DNA of 51,161 bases from an uncultured Bacteroidota bacterium (GCA_903835005.1 CAILLK010000074.1:1-51161), one strand, 5' to 3'. Shown: positions 1-8,547, counted from the stretch's first letter. The notes: a model not told the origin generated them from the letters alone. Made by a program: numbers and translations.

Positions 1-134
1 CATACCCGAATATTGCCATGAAAAAAGGCTAATACCGTGGCTATATGCCGGAATCTCTTTTTATTGGGTGGGTCAACATCACCGGAATGGAGGGTCAACA
101 TAAAACGGAATGGTGGGTCAACATGCTCCGGAAT
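1..134 (+). mobile_element. IS21-family end remnant (terminal multiple repeats)
   Basis: Three imperfect repeats of about 20 bp lie at 70-88, 92-111 and 115-134. Each begins GGGTCAACAT and ends CGGAAT, with a period of 22-23 bp. Short multiple repeats of the GGGTCAA...CCGGAAT type are typical of the ends of IS21-family elements (established knowledge). A short open frame ending with TAA at 30-32 (…NIAMKKG) could be the tail of the istB helper gene, but it is cut by the window edge and cannot be verified. The repeats stop 55 bp before the metallo-hydrolase start, so the element would lie to the left of the window. Confidence 0.55.
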
Positions 135-189
135 TTACAATCCAAAATATTTACCCTCTATTCCCGGTTTCCAGCTATTTTTGCGCCCA

Positions 190-1026
190 ATGTCCATTTA
201 CATCGCATCAATCAACTCCGGCAGCAACGGCAATTGCTATTACGTAGGCAATGGCCGCGAGGCCGTGCTCATTGATGCCGGCCTCTCATGCCGCGAAACC
301 GAAAAGCGTATGAAGCGCCTCGGCCTGCGTATGGACAAAGTAAAAGCCCTGTTCATCTCTCACGAGCATGGCGACCACATCAAAGGCGTAGAAGGTATCC
401 TGTCGAAGTACAAGCTTCCCTTGTTCATCACACAATCCACCTTCCTGCACAGCCGACTCAGAATAGATGAATCACTTATAAAAACATTCAAACCCTACGA
501 ACCCATTATTGTAGGCGGACTGTCGGTCATAGCATTCCCTAAGCAACACGATGCCATAGACCCACATAGTTTCCTCGTAAAAGGCGACGGAGTTACCACC
601 GGCATCTTCACCGATATTGGCGCACCATGCCAGCATGTGATAGACAATTTCAAACTATGCCATGCCGCCTTCCTCGAAACCAATTACGATGAGCACATGC
701 TCGAGATAAGCTCCTATCCCGCACACCTCAAAAAACGCATTGCCGGCGATCAGGGCCACCTCTCCAACCGCCAGGCCATAGAGCTCTTCATAGCCCACAG
801 CCCCGCCTTCATGAGCCACATTTTCCTGTCCCATCTCTCCAAAGAAAACAACCGCCCCGACCTCGCCCGGAAAGTCTTCGAGCGCCATGCCGGCAAAACA
901 AACATAGTAGTCGCCTCCCGCGATGAAGAAAGCCCCATCTTCGAAATCGAAGCCCCCGGCAAAAAAGAAAAAACCGTAAAAAAAGTCGTCCCCCAGAAAT
1001 CAATCCAGATTTCCCTCTTCGGTTAA
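190..1026 (+). CDS. MBL-fold metallo-hydrolase (YycJ/WalJ-like)
   Basis: A 278-residue metallo-beta-lactamase-fold hydrolase. The N-terminus has the family pattern ASINSGSNGNCYYVG, and the zinc-binding motif HEHGDH lies at about residues 58-63. Family members are single-domain cytoplasmic hydrolases of about 260-280 residues, related to YycJ/WalJ, a putative double-strand DNA exonuclease. I chose ATG 190 because the family starts with MSIY(I/V)ASINSGSNGNC; the longer frame from ATG 37 would be translated through the IS21-end repeats. The C-terminus is Lys-rich. It is monocistronic, with an IS remnant upstream and a non-coding gap downstream. Substrate not determinable here; family call confident. 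Confidence 0.88.
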   Translation: MSIYIASINSGSNGNCYYVGNGREAVLIDAGLSCRETEKRMKRLGLRMDKVKALFISHEHGDHIKGVEGILSKYKLPLFITQSTFLHSRLRIDESLIKTFKPYEPIIVGGLSVIAFPKQHDAIDPHSFLVKGDGVTTGIFTDIGAPCQHVIDNFKLCHAAFLETNYDEHMLEISSYPAHLKKRIAGDQGHLSNRQAIELFIAHSPAFMSHIFLSHLSKENNRPDLARKVFERHAGKTNIVVASRDEESPIFEIEAPGKKEKTVKKVVPQKSIQISLFG

Positions 1027-1327
1027 AAGGTTACACTTGTTGTCCCAGCCACCTCCATCTCTTTTCCTGTAGTGGATAGCACCTTTCAACAACGAATATC
1101 ATTGAACAAAAAACACAGGAATTATGTAGAGACGGATTGCATCCGTCTAATCTCGCGCCCATCAGGAAACACGCTCCCGGTTCGCAACGGATGCTCACAC
1201 TCTTATTAAAACCCCGTGCTAAATCCCTATCCCAACCTCAAATCCTAACCAGCAGCTAAATGCATGGTTCCCGGAACAAGGTCCCGCTTTTTCAGCGGGG
1301 GGGACAGGGTTTTCGGTTGTTCAGGGC
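1027..1327. other. Intergenic region with a small palindromic repeat
   Basis: There is no plausible gene. A perfect 8-bp inverted repeat (AGACGGAT/ATCCGTCT, 3-nt loop) lies at 1130-1148. It resembles the short GTAGAGACG... palindromic repeats common between Bacteroidota genes. A GC-rich hairpin (CCCGC/GCGGG) near 1287-1304 lies between the convergent ends of the hydrolase and the NA37 gene and may act as a terminator. Confidence 0.4.
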
Positions 1328-2377
1328 TCAACTCTCCTCATCAAAATATATCTTATAAAAACTCTTCCCCAGCTTCGCATCAAACCCCTTCTCAATGAGG
1401 CTCTTATCGCCATGTATATAAACATGAAAGTTCTTATCCAGCTTCAGCACGCTCTTAAACACCCTCGCCTGTTTCTTCACAGCGCTGTTGCTTATCTCAA
1501 AATTATCCTCCAGCTCCACACCTGTATCCTGCACATATTCCTCCTTATACTTCGTAAATGATTTGATCACCTCCTTGTCTTCAAATACCATCTCCAAAAA
1601 GCTGTCCTCTTCAAAAGCAGCATTCTTTTTAAAGTACTCCACGGTCTTATTAAGGTAGCTTATCTTGTCTGTTTTGTTCACCTCATACTCCTGTTCCAGT
1701 TGGTTGGTCACAAAGTTTTTGCACGCATCCAGGTAGTGCTGCGTAGCATGGTAGTTGTCGTTCGATGGTGTTATTTTCAGGAATTCATTTTTCCAGTACA
1801 TCGCCTCCTCGCCACGGCTCACGGCATCTACCACAGCCACCACATAGCCACCCTCTTTATTGGTATTCAGTATCAGACAGCCCTTATCCAGTTTGTTGAT
1901 GTTCACCCCTTCCTCAATCGCCAGCAGATAATCGCTGCCATCAAACTCCGGCTTCAGAAAAGTATCCCTGTTCTCCGACTTAAAAATCCCAATCGCATCC
2001 AGCTCCACCCCATCCAGCAGGCAGTTCTTAAAATAAGCCACATACAGTTCCCCGTTCTTTATCTTAGGGTGAGATGAAGATTCATACAGCAGCTTCCCTA
2101 TCTCCTTCGACTCCTTCACAAACCCCTTCGGCCCGCCAAAAATATTCCGTGCCACCGTATATATCTCATTCAGCTCAATGTTGGTCACATGCGAGAAATT
2201 GTACAGCGGCACCTCCACAAACGACTTCAGGAAATAATCCGTAAGCACCTTCGCCAGGTCCGGCTGATGCTGCAAATCTATCGGCTGGTCCGACAACTTA
2301 TACCCCTCATCCAGCGACTTATTCCCTACCCTGTGGACGATAATTTTATTCAAATTGATTTTTAGAAATTCGAGCAT
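1328..2377 (-). CDS. Nucleoid-associated protein, NA37/YejK family
   Basis: A 349-residue protein matching the 37-kDa nucleoid-associated protein family (NA37, E. coli YejK/NdpA). The first half carries the family pattern (start MLEFLKINLNKIIVHRVGNK, then SHVTNIELNEIY and IFG). The middle holds the conserved stretch KIKNGELYVAYFKNC followed by DAIGIFKSE. The C-terminal half is charged and Lys-rich and ends KSFYKIYFDEES. In E. coli the protein is found with the nucleoid; its exact role is unclear. The length is normal for Bacteroidota members. The gene stands alone. Its first ~115 bp plus upstream leader are duplicated at 2922-3101, separated from the gene by two tandem 244-bp repeats. Confidence 0.85.
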   Translation of the reverse strand: MLEFLKINLNKIIVHRVGNKSLDEGYKLSDQPIDLQHQPDLAKVLTDYFLKSFVEVPLYNFSHVTNIELNEIYTVARNIFGGPKGFVKESKEIGKLLYESSSHPKIKNGELYVAYFKNCLLDGVELDAIGIFKSENRDTFLKPEFDGSDYLLAIEEGVNINKLDKGCLILNTNKEGGYVVAVVDAVSRGEEAMYWKNEFLKITPSNDNYHATQHYLDACKNFVTNQLEQEYEVNKTDKISYLNKTVEYFKKNAAFEEDSFLEMVFEDKEVIKSFTKYKEEYVQDTGVELEDNFEISNSAVKKQARVFKSVLKLDKNFHVYIHGDKSLIEKGFDAKLGKSFYKIYFDEES

Positions 2378-2432
2378 GACTATTGAAATTTATATCAGGT
2401 ACTTTCTTGCGTGAAGGTAAATTGCTTCTGGC

Positions 2433-2920
2433 AATTATTATATTTTACACTCGTCTTTCCACAGGCGATAGCAAGACCTAATATCTCCCTCTCTTTAGGA
2501 GAGCAATGCCACTAACTTAGAAGAAAAATTGATCGAAGTGATGAAGCTAAATCAATGATCCGAACGTATTCCCCCTTTAGCGTTAGCCATCGTGCGGGAG
2601 CGAAGGGGGTTGGGGGGATGTTTTAAAGATGCTTAAGTTAGTGCCTTTAATAAGGAGAGGGCCGGGGTGAGGTCTCAATTATTATATTTTACACCAGTTT
2701 TTTCTCTGGCGATAGCCAGACGTAATATCTCCCTCTCTATAGGAGAGCAATGCCACTAACTTAGAAGAAAAATTGATCGAAGTATTGAAGCTAAATCAAT
2801 GATCCGAACGTATTCCCCCTTTAGCGTTAGCCATCGTGCGGGAGCGAAGGGGGTTGGGGGGATGTTTTTAAGACGCTTAATTTAGTGCCATTTATAAGGA
2901 GAGGGCCGGGGTGAGGCCTC
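2433..2920. repeat. Two tandem 244-bp direct repeats (MITE-like)
   Basis: Copies lie at 2433-2676 and 2677-2920, both beginning AATTATTATATTTTACAC and ending GAGGGCCGGGGTGAGG. Inside each, a block of about 140 bp is bounded by inverted repeats (GCCACTAACTTA at 2508, TAAGTTAGTGCC at 2634 in copy 1). That block splits an outer hairpin of the CCCTCTC...GGAGAGGG type, so each unit looks like one small palindromic element nested in another. The units carry no gene. They differ at a small number of positions, so the tandem duplication is not brand new. Confidence 0.8.
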
Positions 2921-2921
2921 C

Positions 2922-3035
2922 GGCCGATACTGCAAATCCATCGGCTGGTCCGACAACTTATACCCCTCCCAGCGACTTATTCCCCACCCTGTGGACGATA
3001 ATTTTATTCAAATTGATTTTTAGAAATTCGAGCAT
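2922..3035 (-). pseudogene. Duplicated 5' fragment of the NA37 gene
   Basis: This stretch is a near copy of 2263-2377, the first ~37 codons of the nucleoid-associated protein gene, including its ATG (complement of 3033-3035). Homology continues through the upstream leader to about 3101 (copy of 2378-2440, ending in CAATTATTAT). A 2-nt deletion relative to the intact gene (CCCCTCATCCAG versus CCCCTCCCAG) shifts the frame, so the fragment codes for nothing useful. It joins the end of the second tandem repeat at GAGGCCTCCGGCCGA. It is a 5'-end duplication, not a second full gene. Confidence 0.85.
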
Positions 3036-3207
3036 GATGGTTTAGATTGACTCTTAAGGTATTGATTGCGTGAAGGTAAATTGCTTGCTGCAATTATTAT
3101 CTTCACAAAGAAAACTAAATTGCAGCATCTGGATGTTGCATAGAAACCCAACAGGCTCAAATATAGATAGCTGCTGGTGAAACCCCAAACTCTAACTTAA
3201 TCATTAT

Positions 3208-3296
3208 GATAGCTCTGAAAGAGCGAAATATAATAGCCGGGGGTAACGCCCCCGGTACCATATATAACGACCATAAGCCCTGCAAGGGCGAAATAC
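3208..3296. repeat. Dispersed intergenic repeat, copy 1
   Basis: The order is GATAGCTCTGAAAGAGCGAA, then a GCCGGGGG/CCCCCGG palindrome, then GCCCTGCAAGGGCGAAA. A related copy lies at 30786-30872. This class of short palindromic repeat (CTGAAAGAGCGAAA... CCGGGGGTAACGCCCCCGG) is common between genes in Bacteroidota. It runs directly into the open frame of the toxin relic at 3346-3609. Confidence 0.65.
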
Positions 3297-3345
3297 TGCG
3301 GGCGACATTCTTAATGACATTGAGTGGAATCCAATCCCTGGTAAA

Positions 3346-3609
3346 AAAGTAAGGTGTGTATCATTTCTCCCTGCTGGATTTAAAGACTACGTAGAATGGT
3401 CTTCGGGAAATAAAGAAATGTTTGAAAAAATAAACGAACTGATCAAAGAAATTCAAAGAGACCCGTTCAAAGGTAAAGGCAAACCGGAACCATTAAAAGG
3501 AAATAATAAAGGTAGCTGGAGCCGGCGGTTAACTCTGGAACATCGTTTGGTTTACTCAGTAACTAATGATTCGGTTACTATTATTACCTGCCACGGACAT
3601 TATGAATAA
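3346..3609 (+). pseudogene. YoeB/Txe-family toxin, start region lost
   Basis: Residues encoded from 3346 (KVRCVSFLPAGFKDYVEW...) through the stop at 3607-3609 cover essentially a whole YoeB-like mRNA interferase. Family hallmarks are present: INELIKEIQRDPF, GKPEPLKGN, WSRRLTLEHRLVYSV and ITCHGHYE. YoeB proteins are about 84 residues and begin MK(V/I)SF. Here no ATG, GTG or TTG is available in frame upstream; the frame is open back to 3277 but runs into the dispersed repeat. The first in-frame ATG (3418) would give only 63 residues and drop the N-terminal strand. No antitoxin gene is recognisable upstream. It is best read as a decayed toxin; translation from a non-standard start or from ATG 3418 remains possible. 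Confidence 0.7.
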
Positions 3610-3688
3610 CATGCTCTCTTAATGCAATAAATATCCCTTTATGCATCAGTATTTTTGGCAATGTCATAGATAAAGGTAGTATGTATTT

Positions 3689-4090
3689 CTATTTTATATT
3701 TGACCATGCGGCCGGAGCGCAAGTTATTTCTAAACTATCAGATATTAACACCATTTTAAAAACTGTAACAGGATCATTATTTAGATAATAAATATATTTT
3801 CCGTTAAATATATTATTTGATTTTATGATCACAAATCTATTTTCACGTTCCTTAATATATTCCCAGGTTGCATTCATGTCATCAGTCCATTTTATTTTGG
3901 GCAACTGGCATGTGCCGTTTTCATAAAACTTAATTCCGTTCCAATTTAGTTTGGGTGTTTTTTCTGATTTGACAATCTTAATTTCCGTTACTACCCACCA
4001 TATTTCAGTTAGTCTGGATTTAAATCCGTCACACGATAGAATTGTAATTGAAAGAAACAATAGTAGCCATTTTAAATAATATTTTTCCAC
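3689..4090 (-). CDS. Hypothetical small lipoprotein
   Basis: A 133-residue protein with a lipoprotein signal peptide: MEKYYLKWLLLFLSITILSC, lipobox ILSC with Cys20 as the expected lipidation site. The mature part is about 113 residues, aromatic-rich (WWVVTEIKIV, WNGIKFYENGTC, ATWEYIKERENRFVI), with the look of a small lipocalin-like or beta-barrel fold. No family is recognised. The gene is AT-rich compared with the metallo-hydrolase, stands alone, and lies between two TA relics. Function unknown. Confidence 0.6.
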   Translation of the reverse strand: MEKYYLKWLLLFLSITILSCDGFKSRLTEIWWVVTEIKIVKSEKTPKLNWNGIKFYENGTCQLPKIKWTDDMNATWEYIKERENRFVIIKSNNIFNGKYIYYLNNDPVTVFKMVLISDSLEITCAPAAWSNIK

Positions 4091-4220
4091 TCAATAGTTT
4101 TGATAAAATTACAAAATAATAAATAAAAAGGGCTGCATTTAGCAGACTTGCAAAATTCAATGTAATTATTCATTAATCTATATCCTCGAATGGTAATTCT
4201 TGCGCGGCACCGCCGTCTGA

Positions 4221-4487
4221 CTAGTCGTATTTTTCTATCAGATCATCAGGTGTGTACAAATCTTCCTCATCATGAAGGAAGGCGAAAGCGTCTGAGTTAT
4301 CTATAAGTCGTTGAATCCCTTTTTGTAATTGTTCCTCTTCCGTTTTCTTTACCAGAAAATCAGCAAAATCGGCCACTTCCTCTCCTGCAGAATCAGGAAG
4401 CCCCACTAGTCCAGGCGTCCCGCTTGGTCTCAGTATCTGCAAGCCCCGCTTGCATAACATCCTTTTCTGTCCCTCCCGAGTCTCCAT
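4221..4487 (-). CDS. Orphan antitoxin-like protein with repeat-encoded N-terminus
   Basis: An 88-residue ORF. From about residue 31 it reads LPDSAGEEVADFADFLVKK and continues to a C-terminus HDEEDLYTPDDLIEKYD. The layout LP...EV.DFADFL plus an acidic C-terminus resembles DUF2281-type antitoxins; this is a loose family match. Residues 11-29 are encoded by a dispersed repeat (4403-4455), so the original N-terminus appears to have been replaced. No toxin follows on the same strand: the next gene is the lipoprotein at 3689-4090. It may be a non-functional remnant despite the open frame. Confidence 0.45.
   Translation of the reverse strand: METREGQKRMLCKRGLQILRPSGTPGLVGLPDSAGEEVADFADFLVKKTEEEQLQKGIQRLIDNSDAFAFLHDEEDLYTPDDLIEKYD
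4403..4455 (-). repeat. REP-like dispersed repeat inside a coding frame
   Basis: Read on the minus strand: GCAAGCGGGGCTTGCAGATA, then ...CCAAGCGGGACGCCTGGACTAGTGG. The same element occurs on the plus strand at 36007-36057 (GCAAGC...GCTTGCAGATATCAGGACCAAGCGGGACTTGGGCCAGTGG in outline). It contains two short palindromes, AAGC..GCTT and CAAG/CTTG. The copy here is read in frame as part of the antitoxin-like gene. Confidence 0.7.
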
Positions 4488-4604
4488 CTATTTAAATCAA
4501 ATGGTTTTTCTTGCTCATTCAAGACTAAAACTGAAATTTTACAGTGTTCCGGCTATGTCTTAAAAACCACTTCACGCCATATCACATTCCTGCCCTTGCA
4601 GGTA

Positions 4605-5708
4605 TCACAGCACATCCCGCCACAATACCTTCCCGTCACCAAGGTTAATGGCAAATAACTCATTCTTTAAGTTGGCAAAGAAGATATGGTTTACCTCATC
4701 AATGCTAAAACTGGTATTGGCGTGCTTTTCAGGCATAGTGCCTGGCCTCAGGGCTTTTTCCCTCACCTCCCATAGTTTGCGCTGCCCGTCCAGGCTCATG
4801 CACACAAACCCCGCACCTGTTTCCCGTGTATCATCAAAATCCCTGATCACAAAACAACCCTCTTTTTCCGATACCGCAATAATACTGCCATGCAAAAAAC
4901 TGATTCGCCTGTTCAGCACCGTATCCGGCCCCATAAGCATCATTTTATGGTCCGAACCCTTTACATTGCCATAGGTCACAACAGTGGTGCCAAACCGCCT
5001 GTCGTCTCTCCTTATTCCGTTCTCATCCAGGTAAAGTTTGCCAGTTGGCTGCTGCGCTCCATTGGTCACACCTTCATAAGCGGATATGCTGTTGCCCGGA
5101 ATATTCAGCACCCATTTGTTCCCGTCCGGCGAATTGATCACAATTTTATCTGTCGCATTACCCGGTTCCAGTCTGTCTATACCTGCCTTGAGCTGTGGAA
5201 ACAGCCCGGGTAAAGTTTTGACCGACCATGTATTTATCTTCTTGCCGGTGGCTGTTGAGTAAAACAGAACCTCATCGGGCTGCGTTAAAATCATTGTATC
5301 TCCCCCGAAACTCACTCTGCCGGGTTTATAAATATTAAAAAGGCTGGTGCGCCTTATTTTATCGCCGGTTTTTGGCTCCAATATATGCAGGCGGTAACAA
5401 GGGCTTCCTGCCGATACTTTACTGCCTGCGGCAACAAGGTGGTCTATCACCAGCAACTTCCCCTTATCACTCATTATCCTGTCTATCCCCTTCCCTCTTC
5501 CGTACCCCAATAGCCCCGGATTTAATTGCGATAGGGTAATTACCCATACAAAGGGCACAACAATCGTGATTAATGTCCGAAACAACCAACTTTTGTCTGC
5601 AATCAGTTTCTTACAAAAAACAACAATTAAAGCCAGGTAAATTACGATAATCCCATAATCCAGCCACGGATAAGAGAAAAAGCCATCGAGCACATAATTG
5701 TAATTCAT
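4605..5708 (-). CDS. Membrane-anchored protein of the PA2928-like type
   Basis: About 367 residues. Two N-terminal hydrophobic segments (DYGIIVIYLALIVVFC and FRTLITIVVPFVWVITL) precede a long domain with repeated beta-strand units, for example HILEPKTGDK, FYSTATGKKINTW, SLDGQRKLWEV and INLGDGKVLWRD. The unit ...GKxLW resembles PQQ/WD-like beta-propeller blades, so an extracytoplasmic propeller tethered by two helices is likely. ATG 5708 is preferred over a GTG at 5753, because MNYNYVLDGFFSYPWLDYG leads straight into the first helix. It resembles PA2928-family proteins of unknown function. Monocistronic. Confidence 0.6.
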   Translation of the reverse strand: MNYNYVLDGFFSYPWLDYGIIVIYLALIVVFCKKLIADKSWLFRTLITIVVPFVWVITLSQLNPGLLGYGRGKGIDRIMSDKGKLLVIDHLVAAGSKVSAGSPCYRLHILEPKTGDKIRRTSLFNIYKPGRVSFGGDTMILTQPDEVLFYSTATGKKINTWSVKTLPGLFPQLKAGIDRLEPGNATDKIVINSPDGNKWVLNIPGNSISAYEGVTNGAQQPTGKLYLDENGIRRDDRRFGTTVVTYGNVKGSDHKMMLMGPDTVLNRRISFLHGSIIAVSEKEGCFVIRDFDDTRETGAGFVCMSLDGQRKLWEVREKALRPGTMPEKHANTSFSIDEVNHIFFANLKNELFAINLGDGKVLWRDVL

Positions 5709-5866
5709 AACCGTAAGGTATGTGAATAGAATTGAATTCCAATGTAAGTACACTTTAATTCAGAAAATCAATTTAGTTGCGCCTAAAATCCCGGATAATC
5801 CAGGCATCCCGTATAGTCATAATAGGTGCTTCCGCCTCATTTGCTTACCGACAGCTTCAACCCGTC

Positions 5867-6117
5867 CACGTCTATAACCTTACCCTATCCTCAATAAATA
5901 TTATTCTGAAATACAGGCTGCCTCGGAGTGCCAAAAACATAGCCCACAGTTTCAACCGTGAGTAAATGGAAAATTAATGAATCATAACCGTTTCAACGGT
6001 TTATAATGGGCCTGTAAAAGGTTGAAACCGTTAAATATCCTGAAATTTCAGAACCACGTCTATAACCCACCATTTCCCCGATGGATATTATTCAGAAATA
6101 CATGCTGCCTCGTAGTT
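5867..6117. repeat. Pair of ~63-bp direct repeats with hairpins between
   Basis: 5867-5930 and 6055-6117 are imperfect copies, both starting CACGTCTATAACC and ending CTGCCTCG(G/T)AGT. Between them lie AACCGTT/AACGGTT-type palindromes (5985-6030). Short frames that cross this region are translations of the repeat, not genes. It is a typical Bacteroidota intergenic mosaic repeat. The rest of 5709-6281 holds nothing recognisable. Confidence 0.6.
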
Positions 6118-6281
6118 AAAATTAGTATAGAATGCCTGGAGTTCTTGTGCTTTAAAATTGATTATTTTTACTTTGAACTCCGCTGGTTCATAACCTTAAC
6201 GGTGAATACTGTTTCTTATTATGACTGTTATAGGAGCTTTATTTAGCTTATTTCTCTATTTTCGCACAAACACAACCAACA

Positions 6282-7163
6282 TTGAACGCAGTTATCTATT
6301 ACATCACGCTCCCGTTCATCTTCCTTATCTCCATACTACCCTTTCCGGTACTCTATTTATTTTCCGATTTTTTGTATTTCATCCTCTGCACCTGCCTGGG
6401 TTACCGCAGAAAGGTTGTAATTCAGAATCTGCGAAATGCTTTTCCCGATAAGACCGATGATGAGATCAACCGCATCAGCCGGGCTTTTTTTCATAACCTT
6501 TGCGATTTTATGGTGGAGACTTTTAAGATACTCACCATAGGTAAAGAAGGCATAAAGAAACACTGCAAATTCAATGAGGAATGCCTCTCGGTTTTTGCAA
6601 AATATGCGGCTGAAAACCGGAGTGTCATCATGGTAATGGGGCATATGGGCAACTGGGAGTGGGCTGGGCATCCTTTCAGTCTGCTATGCAGGCAACAGCT
6701 TGTAGTGCTTTACCATCCGCTCGCCAATAAATATTTCGACGGGCTGATGCTGCGGATGAGGAGCCGGTTTGGCACAAAGATGATACCTATGCGCACTGCT
6801 TTTAAGGAGATGATTGCACACAAAAATGAAATTACCGCTACTGTCTTTATTTCTGACCAGACGCCTATGCCCGAAAATGCTTACTGGACTACCTTTCTTA
6901 ACCAGGATACCCCGGTATTTAAGGGCACAGAGACAATAGCCCGAAAACTAAATTTGCCGGTAGTGTATTGCTGCGTGAAAAAAGTGAAACGGGGATACTA
7001 TGAAATGTTTGCCGAAACATTGATTGATAGCCCATCTTCAACAGGGGATGGTGAAATAACAGAGATGCACACTCAACGACTGGAAAAGGATATTATAGCT
7101 CAGCCGGAATCATGGCTATGGTCGCACAGAAGATGGAAGTACAAAAGGCCGGTCGGACAATAG
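6282..7163 (+). CDS. Lysophospholipid acyltransferase, LpxL/HtrB-like
   Basis: A 293-residue membrane acyltransferase of the lipid A late acyltransferase (LpxL/HtrB) family, which transfers a secondary acyl chain to the lipid A precursor at the inner membrane. An N-terminal hydrophobic anchor (LPFIFLISILPFPVLYLFS) is followed by GYRRKVVIQNLRNAFP. The catalytic motif is HMGNWE (H-x4-E), within VMGHMGNWEW at about residues 118-124. Further family features are a DQTP block, and the end signature ESWLWSHRRWKYKRP. The start is TTG 6282 (TTG AAC GCA); no ATG lies near the N-terminus. Length is normal for the family. Monocistronic, convergent with the OmpA-domain gene. Confidence 0.85.
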   Translation: MNAVIYYITLPFIFLISILPFPVLYLFSDFLYFILCTCLGYRRKVVIQNLRNAFPDKTDDEINRISRAFFHNLCDFMVETFKILTIGKEGIKKHCKFNEECLSVFAKYAAENRSVIMVMGHMGNWEWAGHPFSLLCRQQLVVLYHPLANKYFDGLMLRMRSRFGTKMIPMRTAFKEMIAHKNEITATVFISDQTPMPENAYWTTFLNQDTPVFKGTETIARKLNLPVVYCCVKKVKRGYYEMFAETLIDSPSSTGDGEITEMHTQRLEKDIIAQPESWLWSHRRWKYKRPVGQ

Positions 7164-7176
7164 TAATCAAGTGGTT

Positions 7177-8061
7177 TTATTTGTTCTCGGTTACCCTTAG
7201 CTCTACCCTACGGTTCAGTTCGGCATCAGCATCTGTTATTTCTACTGGCACAACCGGTTTGCGGTGACCGAATCCGACATATTTGAGCCGGGTAGAATCA
7301 ATCCCTCTGCTTACCAGATAATTGTAAATTGCTTTAGCCCGGTTCAGCGACAGTACAGGTTCATATGTATCAATATCAAGCGCATCAGTTACTTCAGGAT
7401 TGATACAGCACACATGGCCTTCTATACTTATTTTAAGATTCGGGTAGTCTTTAAGTACTTTAAACAAATGTTCCAGTGTCTCCTTTGATTCAGGCTTGAT
7501 CGTGTGCCTGTCGGGTGGGAAATACACATTTTTGAGGAGTATAAGGGCGCCGGGCTTAAGGTTTTTTACACTATCCAGGTTGGATGATGTAGCATGCTTT
7601 TTAGGTTTGGATGTGTCTTTTGTGGGTTTCGATGAAGCAATCAATTTCTCCCCCGACTCCCTGTTGTTATTTACCACTATATCCACCCGCCGGTCGGTGG
7701 GGTAGCCGCCTTTATCAGTTATCCCTTTACGTCGCACTTCTCCCTTTCCTTCGCACAGAGTGATATACCTGGCATCAATGCCATATTTTACCAGGTAATT
7801 CTTTACATTCTTGGCACGCTGCATAGAAAGGTCCCTGTTGTGTTTTTCGGTACCCAGAAAATCGGCATAACCTACTATCATCACACTGCTGCCATTTATG
7901 ATTTTATCATTATACACCAGCAGGTCTATTTTCTTCTCGGTGCCTGCATTCAGTGAAGGAATACCCAGATCAAAATATAGCCTGAAGGTATCTGTGGCAT
8001 GCTGTGCGCTGGCATGAAACAGGATAAAATAAAATAATATAGTAAGCAATGATTTTAGCAT
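7177..8061 (-). CDS. Periplasmic protein with two OmpA-like domains
   Basis: A 294-residue secreted protein. The signal peptide is MLKSLLTILFYFILFHASAQ. Two OmpA C-terminal-like domains (peptidoglycan-binding fold) follow, joined by a Lys/Ser/Thr linker (about 140-165). Domain 1 (about 25-135) has FDLGIPSLN, GYADFLGTEKHNRDLSMQRA and PTDRRVDIVV. Domain 2 (about 168-292) has VYFPPDRHTIKPES, IEGHVCC and LSLNRAKAIYNYLVSRGI ... LNRRVELRV. There is no N-terminal beta-barrel, so it is probably a periplasmic or surface cell-wall-binding protein. Two domains in tandem is less common than one. Monocistronic. Confidence 0.82.
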   Translation of the reverse strand: MLKSLLTILFYFILFHASAQHATDTFRLYFDLGIPSLNAGTEKKIDLLVYNDKIINGSSVMIVGYADFLGTEKHNRDLSMQRAKNVKNYLVKYGIDARYITLCEGKGEVRRKGITDKGGYPTDRRVDIVVNNNRESGEKLIASSKPTKDTSKPKKHATSSNLDSVKNLKPGALILLKNVYFPPDRHTIKPESKETLEHLFKVLKDYPNLKISIEGHVCCINPEVTDALDIDTYEPVLSLNRAKAIYNYLVSRGIDSTRLKYVGFGHRKPVVPVEITDADAELNRRVELRVTENK

Positions 8062-8124
8062 CTAAACGTAAGATAATGCAATCCTGAGTTATTACAAAAT
8101 AATCGAAAAAAACCATTCCCGAAA

Positions 8125-8547
8125 TCACGGTGCAGGAACTATGCCTTTCTTTCTGATTACAAGGTATCCAAAATAAGCGAAAGGTACATAAACCACCAGA
8201 TTTGCTACAGAAAACCACAAGGGGTGCGGTAGCATAATGAGGTTAAAAATAGCCGACAGTGTAAGTACTACTCCTACTACAACAGCCGGAATCATTTGTG
8301 TCCTTTTTGCAACAAGCGTTGCGAAAAAACCTGCCAGAAAAGAACTTAGCATATAATTGACCAGCATTAACTCAAAAGCCTTTGCAGGCATTTGCTTAAT
8401 AGCTATTGACAGGGAATGAGCATCGTTCTCATCAGTTCCGGGAGGCAAAGGGAACAGATGGTGCAGATACATTTCTCCTGCCGAAATGACCAGGATACCA
8501 ACTACAGCACCTATTATAACCGGCAAAATATAGCTGGCAATCTTCAT
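8125..8547 (-). CDS. Small four-helix integral membrane protein
   Basis: About 140 residues with four predicted transmembrane segments (ILPVIIGAVVGILVISAG, LVNYMLSSFLAGFFATLV, IPAVVVGVVLTLSAIFNLIML and SVANLVVYVPFAYFGYLVI) and a short Lys-rich C-terminus. ATG 8547 is chosen over an in-frame TTG at 8568. Bacteroidota carry many such small membrane proteins of unknown function; no family is assigned. It lies between the OmpA-domain gene (same strand, 63 bp away) and the divergent queuosine-precursor transporter. Confidence 0.65.
   Translation of the reverse strand: MKIASYILPVIIGAVVGILVISAGEMYLHHLFPLPPGTDENDAHSLSIAIKQMPAKAFELMLVNYMLSSFLAGFFATLVAKRTQMIPAVVVGVVLTLSAIFNLIMLPHPLWFSVANLVVYVPFAYFGYLVIRKKGIVPAP

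Noticed and set aside
2433..2920. Possible CRISPR array from the repeated blocks
   Set aside because: Only two units of 244 bp in direct tandem, no spacers and no cas genes; a MITE-like duplication fits better.
5777..6451. Short frames upstream of the acyltransferase gene
   Set aside because: They are translations of the intergenic direct repeats and hairpins; they lack codon structure and family matches.
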